A stretch of 64,000 bases of DNA from Bryobacteraceae bacterium. GTDB lineage: Bacteria; Acidobacteriota; Terriglobia; Bryobacterales; Bryobacteraceae. The position numbers and the translations under genes were made by a program. The stretch is taken from positions 1-64,000 of the forward strand of contig JAICXC010000002.1 of the NCBI GenBank assembly GCA_025980665.1, written 5' to 3'. The notes under the pieces were generated by a model. That model saw only the letters and a program-made list of their open reading frames with translations, was not told where the DNA came from and made no database searches. This document shows positions 1 through 8,314 of the stretch, piece by piece. Every line of letters begins with the position of its first letter. Within the stretch, counting starts at the first letter, position 1.

Positions 1-853
1 AGATAATCTGCTGGTGGTGAACGAAGCCGATGCGCAGTAGTCCGTCCAGAACCTCGCGAGTGAACTTCGAAGCGTGCCACACGTAAGCTGCCTCGAGACT
101 GGGAATCAACGCAAAGGCGTCGCTCCAATCCGCTCGCGTGTCACCGGAGATCGCGGTCTCCGTGTGCCCGGCAGTGCGTTTCTTCATGTAACTCGCCTCC
201 GCTGGTCCACATCCGTTCAGACCAGCGCGGTCGCGCCACTCCGAGTCCAGTTCGATCCCGTAGGGCGGATCCGTCACCATCAGCCGCGGCTTGCGCCCGC
301 CCAGAAGCCGGGCGATTGCATCGGGACTGGTAGCGTCGCCGCAAAGCACCCGGTGCGGCCCTAGCAGCCACAGATCGCCCAGGCGCGACACAGGAGATTC
401 GGGAAGCGGCGGTGCGGTATTCGCTGTTTCCTCATCCTCAAGCGCGAGTAGTCCGTCTATTTCGCCGGGATCGAATCCGGTTAAGCTGAGATCGAAATCC
501 GACTCCTGGATTTCCTGAAGTTCCAACGCCAGTAACTCTTCATCCCAATCTGCCCACGTAACGGAGCGATTCACCATCAGGCGGAAAGCTTTGACCTGCG
601 CCGGCGTCCACTCATCGCATAGGATCACCGGGATCTCGGTGATACCGAGCCTGCGGGCAGCCTTCAGCCGCAGGTGTCCGTCCACAACTTCGCCATCGCT
701 GCGAACCAGGCAGGGGATCTTGAAACCGAACTCGCGGATCGAGGCGCACATGCGCTCCACCGCGGCGTCGTTCTTCCTGGGGTTCCGTACGTAAGGCACG
801 AACCGGTCGATGGGCCACAGCTCTATATGTTGAGTGAGAGGTTGAGAACTCAT
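1..853 (-). CDS. ParB-domain DNA methyltransferase (partial, runs off left edge)
   Basis: The reading frame is open from an ATG at 853 down to the window edge, giving 284 residues without a stop, so the C-terminal part is missing. Residues about 10-100 form a ParB/Spo0J-like domain with the motif VVDGHLRLKAARRLG (residues 57-71). Residues about 155-200 begin a DNA methyltransferase domain with LWLLGPHRVLCGDAT and the catalytic DPPYG motif at 195-199, the signature of N4-cytosine/N6-adenine (beta-class) enzymes. This ParB plus methylase fusion is common in prophages and integrative elements, where it methylates element or host DNA without an obvious restriction partner. It points away from the tRNA-Asn gene at 2143. 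Identity is well supported; target base and sequence cannot be read from the sequence. Confidence 0.88.
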   Translation of the reverse strand, partial: MSSQPLTQHIELWPIDRFVPYVRNPRKNDAAVERMCASIREFGFKIPCLVRSDGEVVDGHLRLKAARRLGITEIPVILCDEWTPAQVKAFRLMVNRSVTWADWDEELLALELQEIQESDFDLSLTGFDPGEIDGLLALEDEETANTAPPLPESPVSRLGDLWLLGPHRVLCGDATSPDAIARLLGGRKPRLMVTDPPYGIELDSEWRDRAGLNGCGPAEASYMKKRTAGHTETAISGDTRADWSDAFALIPSLEAAYVWHASKFTREVLDGLLRIGFVHHQQII

Positions 854-1187
854 ATTCGCCTGTCTGGGCTGACCCGATTATAAAAGCTGGAGAAGCACCT
901 GTAAAGCATTGAAACAGCAGATGCTTAACTGTTGCTAACCAGTGATTAGGAGCGCTATTGATTCGTTTTTGATGTGTCCCGAGTCCCGACCAACTGGGCA
1001 GGCGAGTCGGGACACCTGAACGAGCGATTTTATTGGCTTGTCCCGAGTGTCCCGACTCTTTAGAAGCAAGGTCAGCCTCGCAGCACGAGTGCTCTGACCG
1101 CTGCGATGTAGTCTCGAGTACGTTATACGCGATTACCGAACAGGCCACTGGTGTGGCAGTGAAATACCATTCTCAGTTCACAGCGAA
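854..1187. other. Non-coding spacer with short repeats
   Basis: This stretch between the divergent methyltransferase and TIGR03435 genes holds no convincing gene. Its outstanding content is a cluster of an 8-base word, TGTCCCGA, at 975, 1039 and 1048 and in inverted form at 1007-1014. Its sequence is otherwise unremarkable. Confidence 0.6.
974..1058. repeat. Cluster of TGTCCCGA repeats, direct and inverted
   Basis: GTGTCCCGAGTCCCGAC lies at 974-990. GAGTCGGGACAC at 1004-1015 is the exact reverse complement of GTGTCCCGACTC at 1047-1058, and another TGTCCCGA is at 1039-1046. Three forward copies and one reverse copy within 85 bases suggest protein-binding sites (regulator or replication/partition protein of the element). 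The function is inference. Confidence 0.55.
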
Positions 1188-1230
1188 TATAATCGGGAAC
1201 GAAATGCTCAGATGAAACGAAGAAACTAAT

Positions 1231-2016
1231 ATGGTGAATCGCTCCTGCGCCGTATACCTGCTAGTTATTTTTGGATTGTTGCCTCGCGGATCGATGGTTT
1301 TCGCGCAGGCTCCGACATTCGAGGTCGCTTCCGTTAAGATCCACAAAGGCGGCGGGGGTACGACTCGGGAGATCGAGCCGGGCATGATGCGCTACCTGAA
1401 CATCACGCTGGGAGAATTCATCATGATGGCCTACGGCGTGAAGTGCTATCAGATCACCGGGCCGGACTGGGCAGTTAACAACGCGAGTTCAGACCGATAT
1501 GACATCGTTGCTAAGGCCGCTAGGAACGATCCTCCGGGCCAGATGCGGCAAATGATTGGACCTTTGCTATCGGAGCGCTTCAGGCTCCAGTTTCATCGTG
1601 AGACGCGAGAACTACCAGTTTTTGCGCTTATTATCGCGAAGGGCGGCCCTAAATTCAAAGAAGGCGATGGTGGCGAATCCAACGCGTACCCGGACGGCAA
1701 CGGAGGTATTTCGTTCAAGAATTATCCGATGGACGCCCTTGCGACTCTGCTTTCAAACATCCCCGCCGTGGGCCGTGCGGTCGTGGACCGCACCGGATTG
1801 AGCGGCAAGTACACGTTTGCAGCGAACTTGTCGGACGCCGCTCCTGGCGCATCCATCGGCGACATCAAGAAGAGTATTGGCGCGGATGTTGATCCGGTGT
1901 CATCCCCAGTTCTCTCAAATTTGCAACTACAGCTCGGTCTGAAGCTCTATGCTGTGAAGGTGCCGATGGAAATGATCGTGATCGATCATGTTGAGAAAAC
2001 TCCTACGGAAGATTAA
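1231..2016 (+). CDS. TIGR03435-family secreted protein
   Basis: A 261-residue protein with an N-terminal signal peptide ending near VFAQA, followed directly by APTFEVASVK, the usual mature start of the TIGR03435 family of Solibacter-type acidobacteria. Other family landmarks are the central FRLQFHRETRELPVFALI block and a C-terminal IVIDHVEKTPTED ending. The family is expanded in acidobacteria and its function is unknown; members are probably exported. The ATG at 1231 has only a weak upstream AAGAA, and a TATAAT at 1188-1193 could be its -10 element. The gene is complete, unlike the relative at 19257-20179. It sits between the element-like methylase and the tRNA and may be cargo of that element. 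Confidence 0.87.
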   Translation: MVNRSCAVYLLVIFGLLPRGSMVFAQAPTFEVASVKIHKGGGGTTREIEPGMMRYLNITLGEFIMMAYGVKCYQITGPDWAVNNASSDRYDIVAKAARNDPPGQMRQMIGPLLSERFRLQFHRETRELPVFALIIAKGGPKFKEGDGGESNAYPDGNGGISFKNYPMDALATLLSNIPAVGRAVVDRTGLSGKYTFAANLSDAAPGASIGDIKKSIGADVDPVSSPVLSNLQLQLGLKLYAVKVPMEMIVIDHVEKTPTED

Positions 2017-2142
2017 CGGCAGAACCGGGCGGACCCGAACGGTGCGCTCCATTGTGAAATAGCATCCCCACAAAAGTCCCCACACTAGGCCGTCATCAGG
2101 AGATTTTGGGGGAGCCCAACGCCTACAAGTGTTTGAAAAGTT

Positions 2143-2217
<75 letters not shown>

Positions 2218-2361
2218 GCAAGTTGGCGGGCAGGCTTCATTTTACACCAGCCCAACGCTTACGGCCACTGCTACGGCCAGAATATCTATGGCTGGGTTAG
2301 AATAAAAAGGAACTGCCTTCCGGCGGCCGAACCCACCTGAAATTGCAGTCCGTGCATAAGA

Positions 2362-3714
2362 ATGTTCGATAACCTCAGCGACAAACTCCAGCGGGTCTTC
2401 AAGAACCTGCGCGGCGAGGGGAAACTCTCGGCCGAAAATATGGAAATCGCGCTGAAAGAGATCCGGCTGGCTCTCCTCGAAGCTGACGTGCATTTCAAGG
2501 TTGCCAAACAATTTATCGAGGCCGTCAAGGAAAAAGCTATGGGCCAGGAGGTATTGACCGCCCTCTCGCCCACCCAGCACGTAGTCAAAATTGTTCGCGA
2601 CGAGATGGTCAAGATGCTCGGCCAGCATCAGGCTCGCCTGCGAACGGCGAACGAACCTCCCAGCGTATATATGATCGTGGGCCTCCAAGGCTCCGGTAAG
2701 ACTACTTCTACTGCCAAGCTCGCGCGCTGGCTCTCGAAAAATGGCCATTCGCCGATCATGGTTTCCGTCGACGTCTACCGTCCCGCTGCGCGCAAGCAGT
2801 TAAGCGTGCTCGCGCGCGATCTGAAGCTCCCGATTTATGAAGGCGCGCAGGAGGAGACCAAGCCCGCGGAGCTGGCTCGCGGCGCTCGTAAAGAAGCCGT
2901 GCAGACGGGGCGCGACGTCATCCTGGTCGACACGGCCGGCCGCCTGCACATAGACGAAGAACTCATGACCGAGCTCAGCGAGCTTAAAGAGCAACTCAAT
3001 CCGGTCGAGATTCTGTTCGTCGCTGACGCCATGACAGGGCAGGACGCCGTGAAATCGGCCGACGAGTTTCACAAGCGGTTGGGCATCACCGGCGTGATCC
3101 TCACCAAGATGGATGGCGACGCGCGCGGCGGTGCTGCTCTCTCGATCCGCGCGGTTACGGGCCAGCCATTGAAGTTCGTCGGCATCGGCGAAAAACCGGA
3201 CGCCTTCGAGCCATTTCATCCCGACCGCGTCGCCCAGCGCATTCTCGGCATGGGCGATATGCTGAGCCTGATCGAAAAGGTCGAGGAAACTTACGGCCAA
3301 AAAGAGCAGGAAGAGATGCAGCGCAAGCTCATCGAGGATGAGTTTACGCTGGGCGACTTCCGCGACCAGATGAAGCAACTGCGAAAATTGGGTCCTCTTG
3401 AGTCGATTCTGGGGATGATGCCGCAGTTGGGACCGCTCAAGGATCTCAAGAACGCTAAGATCGACGAAAAGGAAATTACCCGCCTGGTGGCTATCGTCGA
3501 TTCCATGACGGAGCGCGAGCGCTTCAATCACATGATCATCAATGGGGCCCGGCGCCGGCGGATCGCCAAGGGTTCTGGTACCTCGGTGCAGGAAGTCAAC
3601 AATCTGCTCAAGCAGTATGCGCAGATGCGTAAAATGATGAAAAGCTTCAGTGGCGGTGGATTCCTGGGCAAGAAACTCGGGAAGCTCAAATTGCCCATGG
3701 GCTTCGGCTCATAA
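2362..3714 (+). CDS. ffh: Signal recognition particle protein Ffh
   Basis: This 450-residue protein is the GTPase of the signal recognition particle, which binds 4.5S RNA and hydrophobic signal sequences of nascent membrane proteins and docks with FtsY. An N domain (about 1-95) precedes the G domain with P-loop GLQGSGKT (107-114), DTAGR (190-194) and TKMDGD (248-253). A methionine-rich M domain follows from about 330 with GMMPQLGPL and MRKMMKSFSGGG. Length is typical for the family. It begins a plus-strand run that continues with rpsP 43 bases downstream, a common bacterial arrangement (ffh-rpsP-rimM-trmD-rplS). The ATG at 2362 lacks a strong Shine-Dalgarno sequence, but the N-terminal sequence matches the family start. 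Confidence 0.98.
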   Translation: MFDNLSDKLQRVFKNLRGEGKLSAENMEIALKEIRLALLEADVHFKVAKQFIEAVKEKAMGQEVLTALSPTQHVVKIVRDEMVKMLGQHQARLRTANEPPSVYMIVGLQGSGKTTSTAKLARWLSKNGHSPIMVSVDVYRPAARKQLSVLARDLKLPIYEGAQEETKPAELARGARKEAVQTGRDVILVDTAGRLHIDEELMTELSELKEQLNPVEILFVADAMTGQDAVKSADEFHKRLGITGVILTKMDGDARGGAALSIRAVTGQPLKFVGIGEKPDAFEPFHPDRVAQRILGMGDMLSLIEKVEETYGQKEQEEMQRKLIEDEFTLGDFRDQMKQLRKLGPLESILGMMPQLGPLKDLKNAKIDEKEITRLVAIVDSMTERERFNHMIINGARRRRIAKGSGTSVQEVNNLLKQYAQMRKMMKSFSGGGFLGKKLGKLKLPMGFGS

Positions 3715-3757
3715 GATAATAAAAGATCCGAACAATATATAGGATGGAGTTACCAGG

Positions 3758-4006
3758 ATGCTGATGATTCGTTTGGCGCGATTCGGCGCAAAAAAGAAGC
3801 CGACCTATCGCGTGGTGGTGATCGATAAAGAACGGGCCCGGGATAGCACGGCGCTCGAAGTGGTGGGAACCTACAATCCGATCTCCAAGCCCAAGGCGGT
3901 GAACCTCAACCATGAGCGCATCGCGCACTGGATGAAGAACGGAGCCCGTCCGTCGGACACGGTGGCTCGTCTAATCCGGGTTTATCCGGCGGCTCCCGCG
4001 GCCTAG
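3758..4006 (+). CDS. rpsP: 30S ribosomal protein S16
   Basis: An 82-residue protein starting [20 protein letters not shown], the conserved S16 N-terminus, followed by the family block YNPISKP. S16 is an assembly protein of the 30S 5' domain. The start is preceded by GGAG and CCAGG elements. It lies between ffh and khpA in the conserved operon. Confidence 0.97.
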   Translation: MLMIRLARFGAKKKPTYRVVVIDKERARDSTALEVVGTYNPISKPKAVNLNHERIAHWMKNGARPSDTVARLIRVYPAAPAA

Positions 4007-4083
4007 TTTACCCGCCATTCACACCAGGGGCCCGGTTCCGGCATGCAAGTGCTAGAATCGATCCAAGCAGGAGGGTGAAACGG

Positions 4084-4314
4084 GTGAAAGATTTAGTAAC
4101 GGATATCGCCAAAGCTCTAGTTGATATACCTGACGAAGTGACGGTCCGCGAAGTGGAAGGCGAGCAGGTAACCGTTCTGGAGTTACGCGTCGCACCAACC
4201 GATTTGGGTAAGGTGATCGGCAAACAGGGCCGTACCGCGCGTTCGATTAGGACGCTACTCGGAGCGGCGGGTATGAAGTTGAACCGGCGCTTTACGCTGG
4301 AGATTTTGGAATAG
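4084..4314 (+). CDS. khpA: KH-domain RNA-binding protein KhpA
   Basis: A short protein of about 76 residues consisting of one KH domain, with the RNA-binding GXXG loop seen as [10 protein letters not shown]. KhpA proteins bind structured RNAs and are often encoded between rpsP and rimM, as here. A GTG at 4075 would also give an open frame, but the GGAGG at 4070-4074 directly abuts it. The GTG at 4084 lies nine bases downstream of that GGAGG and is the better start. The next gene begins six bases after the stop. Confidence 0.92.
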   Translation: MKDLVTDIAKALVDIPDEVTVREVEGEQVTVLELRVAPTDLGKVIGKQGRTARSIRTLLGAAGMKLNRRFTLEILE

Positions 4315-4320
4315 CACTGA

Positions 4321-4839
4321 TTGGATGACCCGAAGTGGATTTTGGTCGGCCGCATCCTGCGGGAACGTGGCCGAATCGGCGAACTGACGGCCGAAATCTA
4401 TAGTTCGCAGCCAGGGCGAGCTGAAAAGTTGAAAGACTTAATGTTGAGCTTGGGTGGCCTGAAACGGCCGGTCCAGGTGGAGCGGCTCTGGTATCACGGC
4501 GGGCGGCCGGTGTTCAAGTTCCTCGGGGTCGACTCGATCACGGATGCCGAACGTTGGCGTGGGGCGGAGTTACTGGCTCCCGAAAGCGAACGGGTACGTC
4601 CGGACCAGGGCGAGTATACCCATGCCGATTTGATTGGCTGCGAACTGACTTCGATCGAGGAACAGCGACTGGGCGTTGTACGTGGCGTCGAAGAATATGG
4701 CGGCCAGACGCTTCTCCGGGTAGAGAAGTGCGTTGGTGGGGAGATGTTGGTCCCTTTTGCGAAAGCTATCTGCCGCGAAATTGACGTGGCCCGGAAAATC
4801 ATTAGGGCGGACTTGCCCGAGGGTTTAGCCGAGTTGTAA
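4321..4839 (+). CDS. rimM: Ribosome maturation factor RimM
   Basis: A 172-residue protein with an N-terminal RimM beta-barrel (WILVGRILRERGRIGELTAE) and a C-terminal PRC-barrel domain (around VVRGVEEYGGQTLLRV). RimM binds S19 and assists maturation of the 30S head. The start is a TTG at 4321; no in-frame ATG is close, and the N-terminus fits the family from this codon. It is tightly placed between khpA and trmD. Confidence 0.93.
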   Translation: MDDPKWILVGRILRERGRIGELTAEIYSSQPGRAEKLKDLMLSLGGLKRPVQVERLWYHGGRPVFKFLGVDSITDAERWRGAELLAPESERVRPDQGEYTHADLIGCELTSIEEQRLGVVRGVEEYGGQTLLRVEKCVGGEMLVPFAKAICREIDVARKIIRADLPEGLAEL

Positions 4840-4855
4840 AGAGACCCGTTGTAAA

Positions 4856-5545
4856 ATGACTTTCCATGTTCTGACGATTTTCCCCGAGTTTTTTCGCGGA
4901 CCGTTCGAGCATGGCGTGATCGATCGGGCGCAGCGGGCTGGCTTGATCGAGATCAAGGTTCACGATCTGAGGACCTGGACTGCGGATCGGCATCGGACCG
5001 TGGATGACCGGCCCTTCGGCGGCGGCGAAGGCATGGTGCTGAAGCCCGGGCCGATCTTTGAAGCTGTGGAATCGATCTGGCCTGATCGCGTACTGGAGCA
5101 GGGTAAAAAAGTTGTCCTGCTTTCCGCGCAGGGCCGGAAGTTCGATCAGTCCGTTGCCCGGGAATTCGCGGGCTTGAAGGAGTTGTTGCTGATCTGCGGC
5201 CGTTATGAAGGCGTGGATGAGCGGGTAGCCGAGCATCTGGCCGATGAGGAACTCTCGGTCGGTGATTTCGTGCTGAGCGGCGGCGAATTGGCCGCGGCGA
5301 TGGTGATCGATGTGGTGGCGCGCTTGAAGGAAGGCGTGCTGGGGAATAGTGATTCGGCGCTATACGAGTCCTTCGGAGAGGATGGCCTGCTGGATTGCCC
5401 GCAATATACCAGGCCGGCGGAATTCCGCGGCTGGAAGGCTCCCGAAGTGCTGCTGGGCGGGAATCACGAGCAGATTCGGCAGTGGCGGCTGAAGGCGGCG
5501 CGTGAGAAAACAGTGCGGCAGAGGCCGGATTTATTGAGAACTTAA
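4856..5545 (+). CDS. trmD: tRNA (guanine-N1)-methyltransferase TrmD
   Basis: This 229-residue SPOUT methyltransferase makes m1G37 in tRNAs reading CUN, CCN and CGG, preventing +1 frameshifts. The family landmarks are visible in order: [27 protein letters not shown] and [14 protein letters not shown], which form the trefoil-knot SAM site, then [15 protein letters not shown] near the C-terminus. Length is near the family norm. It follows rimM by 16 bases and precedes rplS, the conserved order. Confidence 0.97.
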   Translation: MTFHVLTIFPEFFRGPFEHGVIDRAQRAGLIEIKVHDLRTWTADRHRTVDDRPFGGGEGMVLKPGPIFEAVESIWPDRVLEQGKKVVLLSAQGRKFDQSVAREFAGLKELLLICGRYEGVDERVAEHLADEELSVGDFVLSGGELAAAMVIDVVARLKEGVLGNSDSALYESFGEDGLLDCPQYTRPAEFRGWKAPEVLLGGNHEQIRQWRLKAAREKTVRQRPDLLRT

Positions 5546-5598
5546 GCAAGCCGCCGAACGCGGGGCGGTCTGTGAGAGTATTGAAGGTGGAATCTATT

Positions 5599-5946
5599 AT
5601 GGAAAACGCAGTTTTGACCAAGATCACGGCCCGCAACTTGCGAAGTGGGCACCCCGAGTTTCGGCCCGGTGACACCATCCGGGTGCATGTGAAGATCAAG
5701 GAAGGCGACAAGGAACGGCTGCAGGCGTTTGAAGGCACCGTTATTGCCCAGAACAATAAGGGCGTCAGTCGGACCATCACCGTCCGCAAGGTCAGCTTCG
5801 GTCAAGGTGTCGAGCGTATTTTTCCGCTGCACGCCCCTGTAGTGGATCACATTGAAGTGGTGCGCACTGGACAAGTACGCCGCGCCAAACTGTATTATCT
5901 GCGGGGCTTGAAAGGGAAGGCCGCCCGCTTGCGCGAACGCGAGTAA
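5599..5946 (+). CDS. rplS: 50S ribosomal protein L19
   Basis: A 115-residue protein starting [14 protein letters not shown] and containing [15 protein letters not shown] and [19 protein letters not shown], typical L19 blocks; L19 lies at the 30S-50S interface. An upstream GTG at 5572 is in frame, but the ATG at 5599 is preceded by AAGGTGG at a good distance and matches the family start, so it is preferred. Confidence 0.96.
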   Translation: MENAVLTKITARNLRSGHPEFRPGDTIRVHVKIKEGDKERLQAFEGTVIAQNNKGVSRTITVRKVSFGQGVERIFPLHAPVVDHIEVVRTGQVRRAKLYYLRGLKGKAARLRERE

Positions 5947-5982
5947 TCGGTTCCCTGGCGCGAGCGGAAGATTTAAGACCCG

Positions 5983-6654
5983 ATGCCGACCAGCCGTCAT
6001 GAGCGGGCCTTTCGGCGTGCCGGATACCGTGCCATCGCCGGATTGGATGAAGCCGGCCGCGGGGCGCTATTCGGTCCGGTATTCGCCGCAGCTGTGATCC
6101 TCGACCCGGACAAGCCTATTCGCGGCCTCGACGACAGCAAGCAGCTTGCCCCGGAGCGGCGCGAGGTCCTGGCACAACGAATCCAGGAGCGGGCGTGTTC
6201 CTGGGCCGTGGCCGCAGCCGACGCGTTCGAAATCGATCACTGGAACATCCTGCAGGCCTCGCGGCTGGCGATGCGGCGCGCTGTGGAACAATTGCCCACA
6301 CCGTGCGATTTCCTGCTGGTGGATGCAACCGATGTCGATCTGCCCTTGCCGCAAAAAGCAGTGATTCACGGGGATGCGCTATCCTTTTCGATTGCCGCCG
6401 CTTCGATCCTGGCCAAGGTCGCCCGGGATGCGGCACTTCGGGCCTGGGATGCTGTTTTCCCCGAATACGGCTTCAAAGACAATAAAGGCTACGGCACGCC
6501 GGAGCATCTGGCGGCACTCGAACAGCGAGGGCCCACCACATTGCACCGCTTTAGCTTCGAGCCCGTCCGCAACCTGAGCCGTTATCAGGCTTGGAAGGGT
6601 TATCCGATCCCCGAACCTCTTTCCGAACAAGGCGAACTCTTCGCATGTCTCTAA
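5983..6654 (+). CDS. rnhB: Ribonuclease HII
   Basis: This 223-residue enzyme removes ribonucleotides and RNA-DNA hybrids. The first catalytic motif is DEAGRG (residues 22-27), with the second acidic cluster in LLVDATDVDLP and the third in SILAKVARDAALRAWD. It follows rplS, as in many bacteria. Its last ten bases overlap the start of the next gene, suggesting coupled translation. Confidence 0.95.
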   Translation: MPTSRHERAFRRAGYRAIAGLDEAGRGALFGPVFAAAVILDPDKPIRGLDDSKQLAPERREVLAQRIQERACSWAVAAADAFEIDHWNILQASRLAMRRAVEQLPTPCDFLLVDATDVDLPLPQKAVIHGDALSFSIAAASILAKVARDAALRAWDAVFPEYGFKDNKGYGTPEHLAALEQRGPTTLHRFSFEPVRNLSRYQAWKGYPIPEPLSEQGELFACL

Positions 6655-6956
6655 CGCCGGAGTCGGCATCTACTCCTGATTCCGCACCCGCCTCGACCGG
6701 CGAAACCCGGCGGCCTTCCCGTACCCCGCGGCTGCTCCGCTTGGTCTTCGCAATTTTCACTTTTGAAATCGGTCTCTTCCTCACCGTTTTCCCCTGGGTG
6801 GACATCTGGAGTTTGAATTATTTCTCTGGGTGGCTTCCCGCACTCGAAAACGTCTGGGATGAGCCGTACTTCCGTGGAGCCATTACTGGCCTAGGGCTGG
6901 TAAATATTTACGTGGCCTGCGCGGAAGTTCTTCGGTTGTTCCGTCGTTCGTCCTAA
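6645..6956 (+). CDS. Small membrane protein of unknown function
   Basis: A protein of about 103 residues with a Ser/Thr/Pro-rich N-terminal tail (about 25 residues) and two hydrophobic stretches (LVFAIFTFEIGLFLTVFPWV, then a segment around FRGAITGLGLVNIYVACAEV), ending in a basic RLFRRSS. The ATG at 6645 overlaps the end of rnhB; a longer in-frame start at 6591 would lie deep inside rnhB and is less likely. I do not recognise a named family. Position suggests it is the last gene of the translation operon. Confidence 0.65.
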   Translation: MSLTPESASTPDSAPASTGETRRPSRTPRLLRLVFAIFTFEIGLFLTVFPWVDIWSLNYFSGWLPALENVWDEPYFRGAITGLGLVNIYVACAEVLRLFRRSS

Positions 6957-7011
6957 TCTCATATTTTTCAATAATATACTGCCTAAAGCGCAGTTCCTAC
7001 AGCCCCGACTT

Positions 7012-7036
7012 TAGTACTCCCACTCTTTTGGTACTA
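7012..7036. promoter_or_regulatory. Inverted repeat TAGTAC-N13-GTACTA upstream of the repeat-peptide gene
   Basis: TAGTAC at 7012-7017 and GTACTA at 7031-7036 are perfect inverted half-sites 13 bases apart. They lie in the 204-base gap before the secreted repeat protein. The spacing fits a dimeric regulator, but no regulator can be assigned. Confidence 0.35.
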
Positions 7037-7160
7037 GGGATAACCCCTATTGACCTAAACATCCGTACTACGTAACATCTAGGGTGAAGCTCTTAGCCAA
7101 TTAGGTCTAGTTTGCATTAGCTCTATCGGACCAATGCTGAGAGGAAAGGTTCGCTTAAAA

Positions 7161-7562
7161 ATGACAAAACTTCGTAGCTCGATGGTGGTGTGTGCTACAA
7201 TTTGCGCAGTTCTTGTTTTGGCGCTCGCTATGAGTCCGATGGTAAGTGCGAGCAGCTTGCGGTTGATTTCGCACGGGCCGGTTGCACCCCCCGATGGCGA
7301 TGGCGGCGACGGTGGAAACATTATTTCGCATGGTCCGGTGGCTCCTCCGGACGGTGATGGCGGCGACGGTGGAAACATTATCGCCCACGGCCCGGTGGCT
7401 CCTCCGGACGGTGACGGCGGCGACGGTGGAAACATTATCGCCCACGGCCCGGTGGCTCCTCCGGATGGTGACGGCGGCGACGGTGGAAACATTATCGCTC
7501 ATGGCCCGGTTGCTCCTCCGGACGGTGACGGCGGCGACGGCGGAAACGTTCGTCTCGCGTAG
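7161..7562 (+). CDS. Secreted protein made of five 19-residue HGPVAPPDGDGGDGGN repeats
   Basis: A protein of 133 residues. The ATG at 7161 is preceded by AGAGGAAAGG and followed by a signal peptide (MTKLRSSMVVCATICAVLVL, cleavage likely near VSASS). An ATG at 7134 is in frame but has no Shine-Dalgarno sequence. The rest of the protein is five tandem units, each HGPVAPPDGDGGDGGN plus a three-residue linker (IIS or IIA). The acidic Asp-Gly pattern could bind cations, or the units could be excised peptides; neither is shown by the sequence. I do not recognise a named family. A multi-pass membrane protein and a flavoenzyme follow on the same strand with small gaps. Confidence 0.75.
   Translation: MTKLRSSMVVCATICAVLVLALAMSPMVSASSLRLISHGPVAPPDGDGGDGGNIISHGPVAPPDGDGGDGGNIIAHGPVAPPDGDGGDGGNIIAHGPVAPPDGDGGDGGNIIAHGPVAPPDGDGGDGGNVRLA
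7272..7547 (+). repeat. Five 57-bp in-frame tandem repeats
   Basis: Units begin at 7272, 7329, 7386, 7443 and 7500 (the CAC/CAT of each HGPV). They are near-identical at DNA level, with most differences at third codon positions, so the protein repeat is held by selection or recent duplication. The last unit ends in VRLA instead of the II linker. Confidence 0.95.
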
Positions 7563-7579
7563 TTCCTCTGAAAAGGGTC

Positions 7580-7616
7580 ACTCCGGCCTCATGGCCGTTC
7601 ATAGTGAGGTCGGAGT
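7580..7616 (+). promoter_or_regulatory. Hairpin ending exactly at a start codon
   Basis: ACTCCGGCCTCA (7580-7591) pairs with TGAGGTCGGAGT (7605-7616) with a single G-T position and a 13-base loop. The 3' arm contains the only Shine-Dalgarno-like bases (GAGG, GGAG) for the next gene and ends at the base before its ATG (7617). There is no U-run, so it is more likely a translational control element than a terminator. Confidence 0.55.
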
Positions 7617-8312
7617 ATGGCCCTAAGTCAGATTATCCTGGAGGCGACAAGTATCGCCATTCAGGCGGCTGTCATTATTTTCCTCCTCCGTCGTTCTGCT
7701 TTCCGCCGATATCCCCTCCTTGTTGTTTACTGTGTCCTCCAGCTTGCCGCCACCATAGCCGAGGAATACGTCTCCCGCGTGCACGGGCAAACCAATTTCT
7801 TCCGGAAACTGTACTGGACCGATGAGATCACGCTGGATCTCCTGTTGTTCTTCATGGTGATCGCCCTCATCTATCGAGCGTTGGAAGGCAGCCCGATGCG
7901 CGTCGCGATGGGCCGTCTACTCGGGGCTGTCGTAGCCGTCGTGCTAATAGTGCCCTTTGTCCTTTTCACCGCTCGTCGCTTCAGTACGATCTGGTTCGAC
8001 GGCACCAGCCAACTGCTTAACTTCGGCGCGGCCATCATGAACCTAGGTTTGTGGACAGCACTGATCGGAACTAAAAAGCGCGATCCACTTCTGCTCACCG
8101 TTAGCGCCGGATTAGGCGTGGCCGTAACCGGCGCCGCCATTGCGTACGGCCTGAGACGATTCACCCCGCCCACCAGCACCGCGCAGCAGTTGGCGAATTT
8201 GTTCAAGACTCTGACCTATCTAACTAGCGTGGCGATCTGGTGCTGGGCGTTCCGGCCATCTGGTAGAAGTAGCCGGGCTCCTCGTGCGGAAATTCGCCCG
8301 CAGTCTGTTTAA
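7617..8312 (+). CDS. Multi-pass membrane protein of unknown function
   Basis: A 231-residue protein that is mostly hydrophobic, with about six or seven predicted membrane segments, for example QAAVIIFLL, LLVVYCVLQLAATIAEEY, LLLFFMVIALIY, LLGAVVAVVLIVPFVLF and LLTVSAGLGVAVTGAAIAYG. It has a polar C-terminal tail (RPSGRSSRAPRAEIRPQSV). No catalytic motif is visible. The ATG at 7617 lies immediately after a hairpin that would hide its ribosome-binding site. The downstream amine oxidase begins two bases after its stop, so the two are probably co-translated. Confidence 0.75.
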   Translation: MALSQIILEATSIAIQAAVIIFLLRRSAFRRYPLLVVYCVLQLAATIAEEYVSRVHGQTNFFRKLYWTDEITLDLLLFFMVIALIYRALEGSPMRVAMGRLLGAVVAVVLIVPFVLFTARRFSTIWFDGTSQLLNFGAAIMNLGLWTALIGTKKRDPLLLTVSAGLGVAVTGAAIAYGLRRFTPPTSTAQQLANLFKTLTYLTSVAIWCWAFRPSGRSSRAPRAEIRPQSV

Positions 8313-8314
8313 TT

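Noticed and set aside
612..1148. Minus-strand frame of 178 codons upstream of the methylase
   Set aside because: It overlaps the ParB-domain methylase in another frame and has no family features.
7079..7502. Antisense open frames through the repeat region (Pro/Ser-rich and Val/Ala-rich repeats)
   Set aside because: They are complements of the plus-strand coding repeat; only the plus strand has a signal peptide and ribosome-binding site.
7272..7547. Regular 57-bp repeats that could be taken for a CRISPR array
   Set aside because: They run in one reading frame behind a signal peptide, have no unique spacers, and no cas genes are near.
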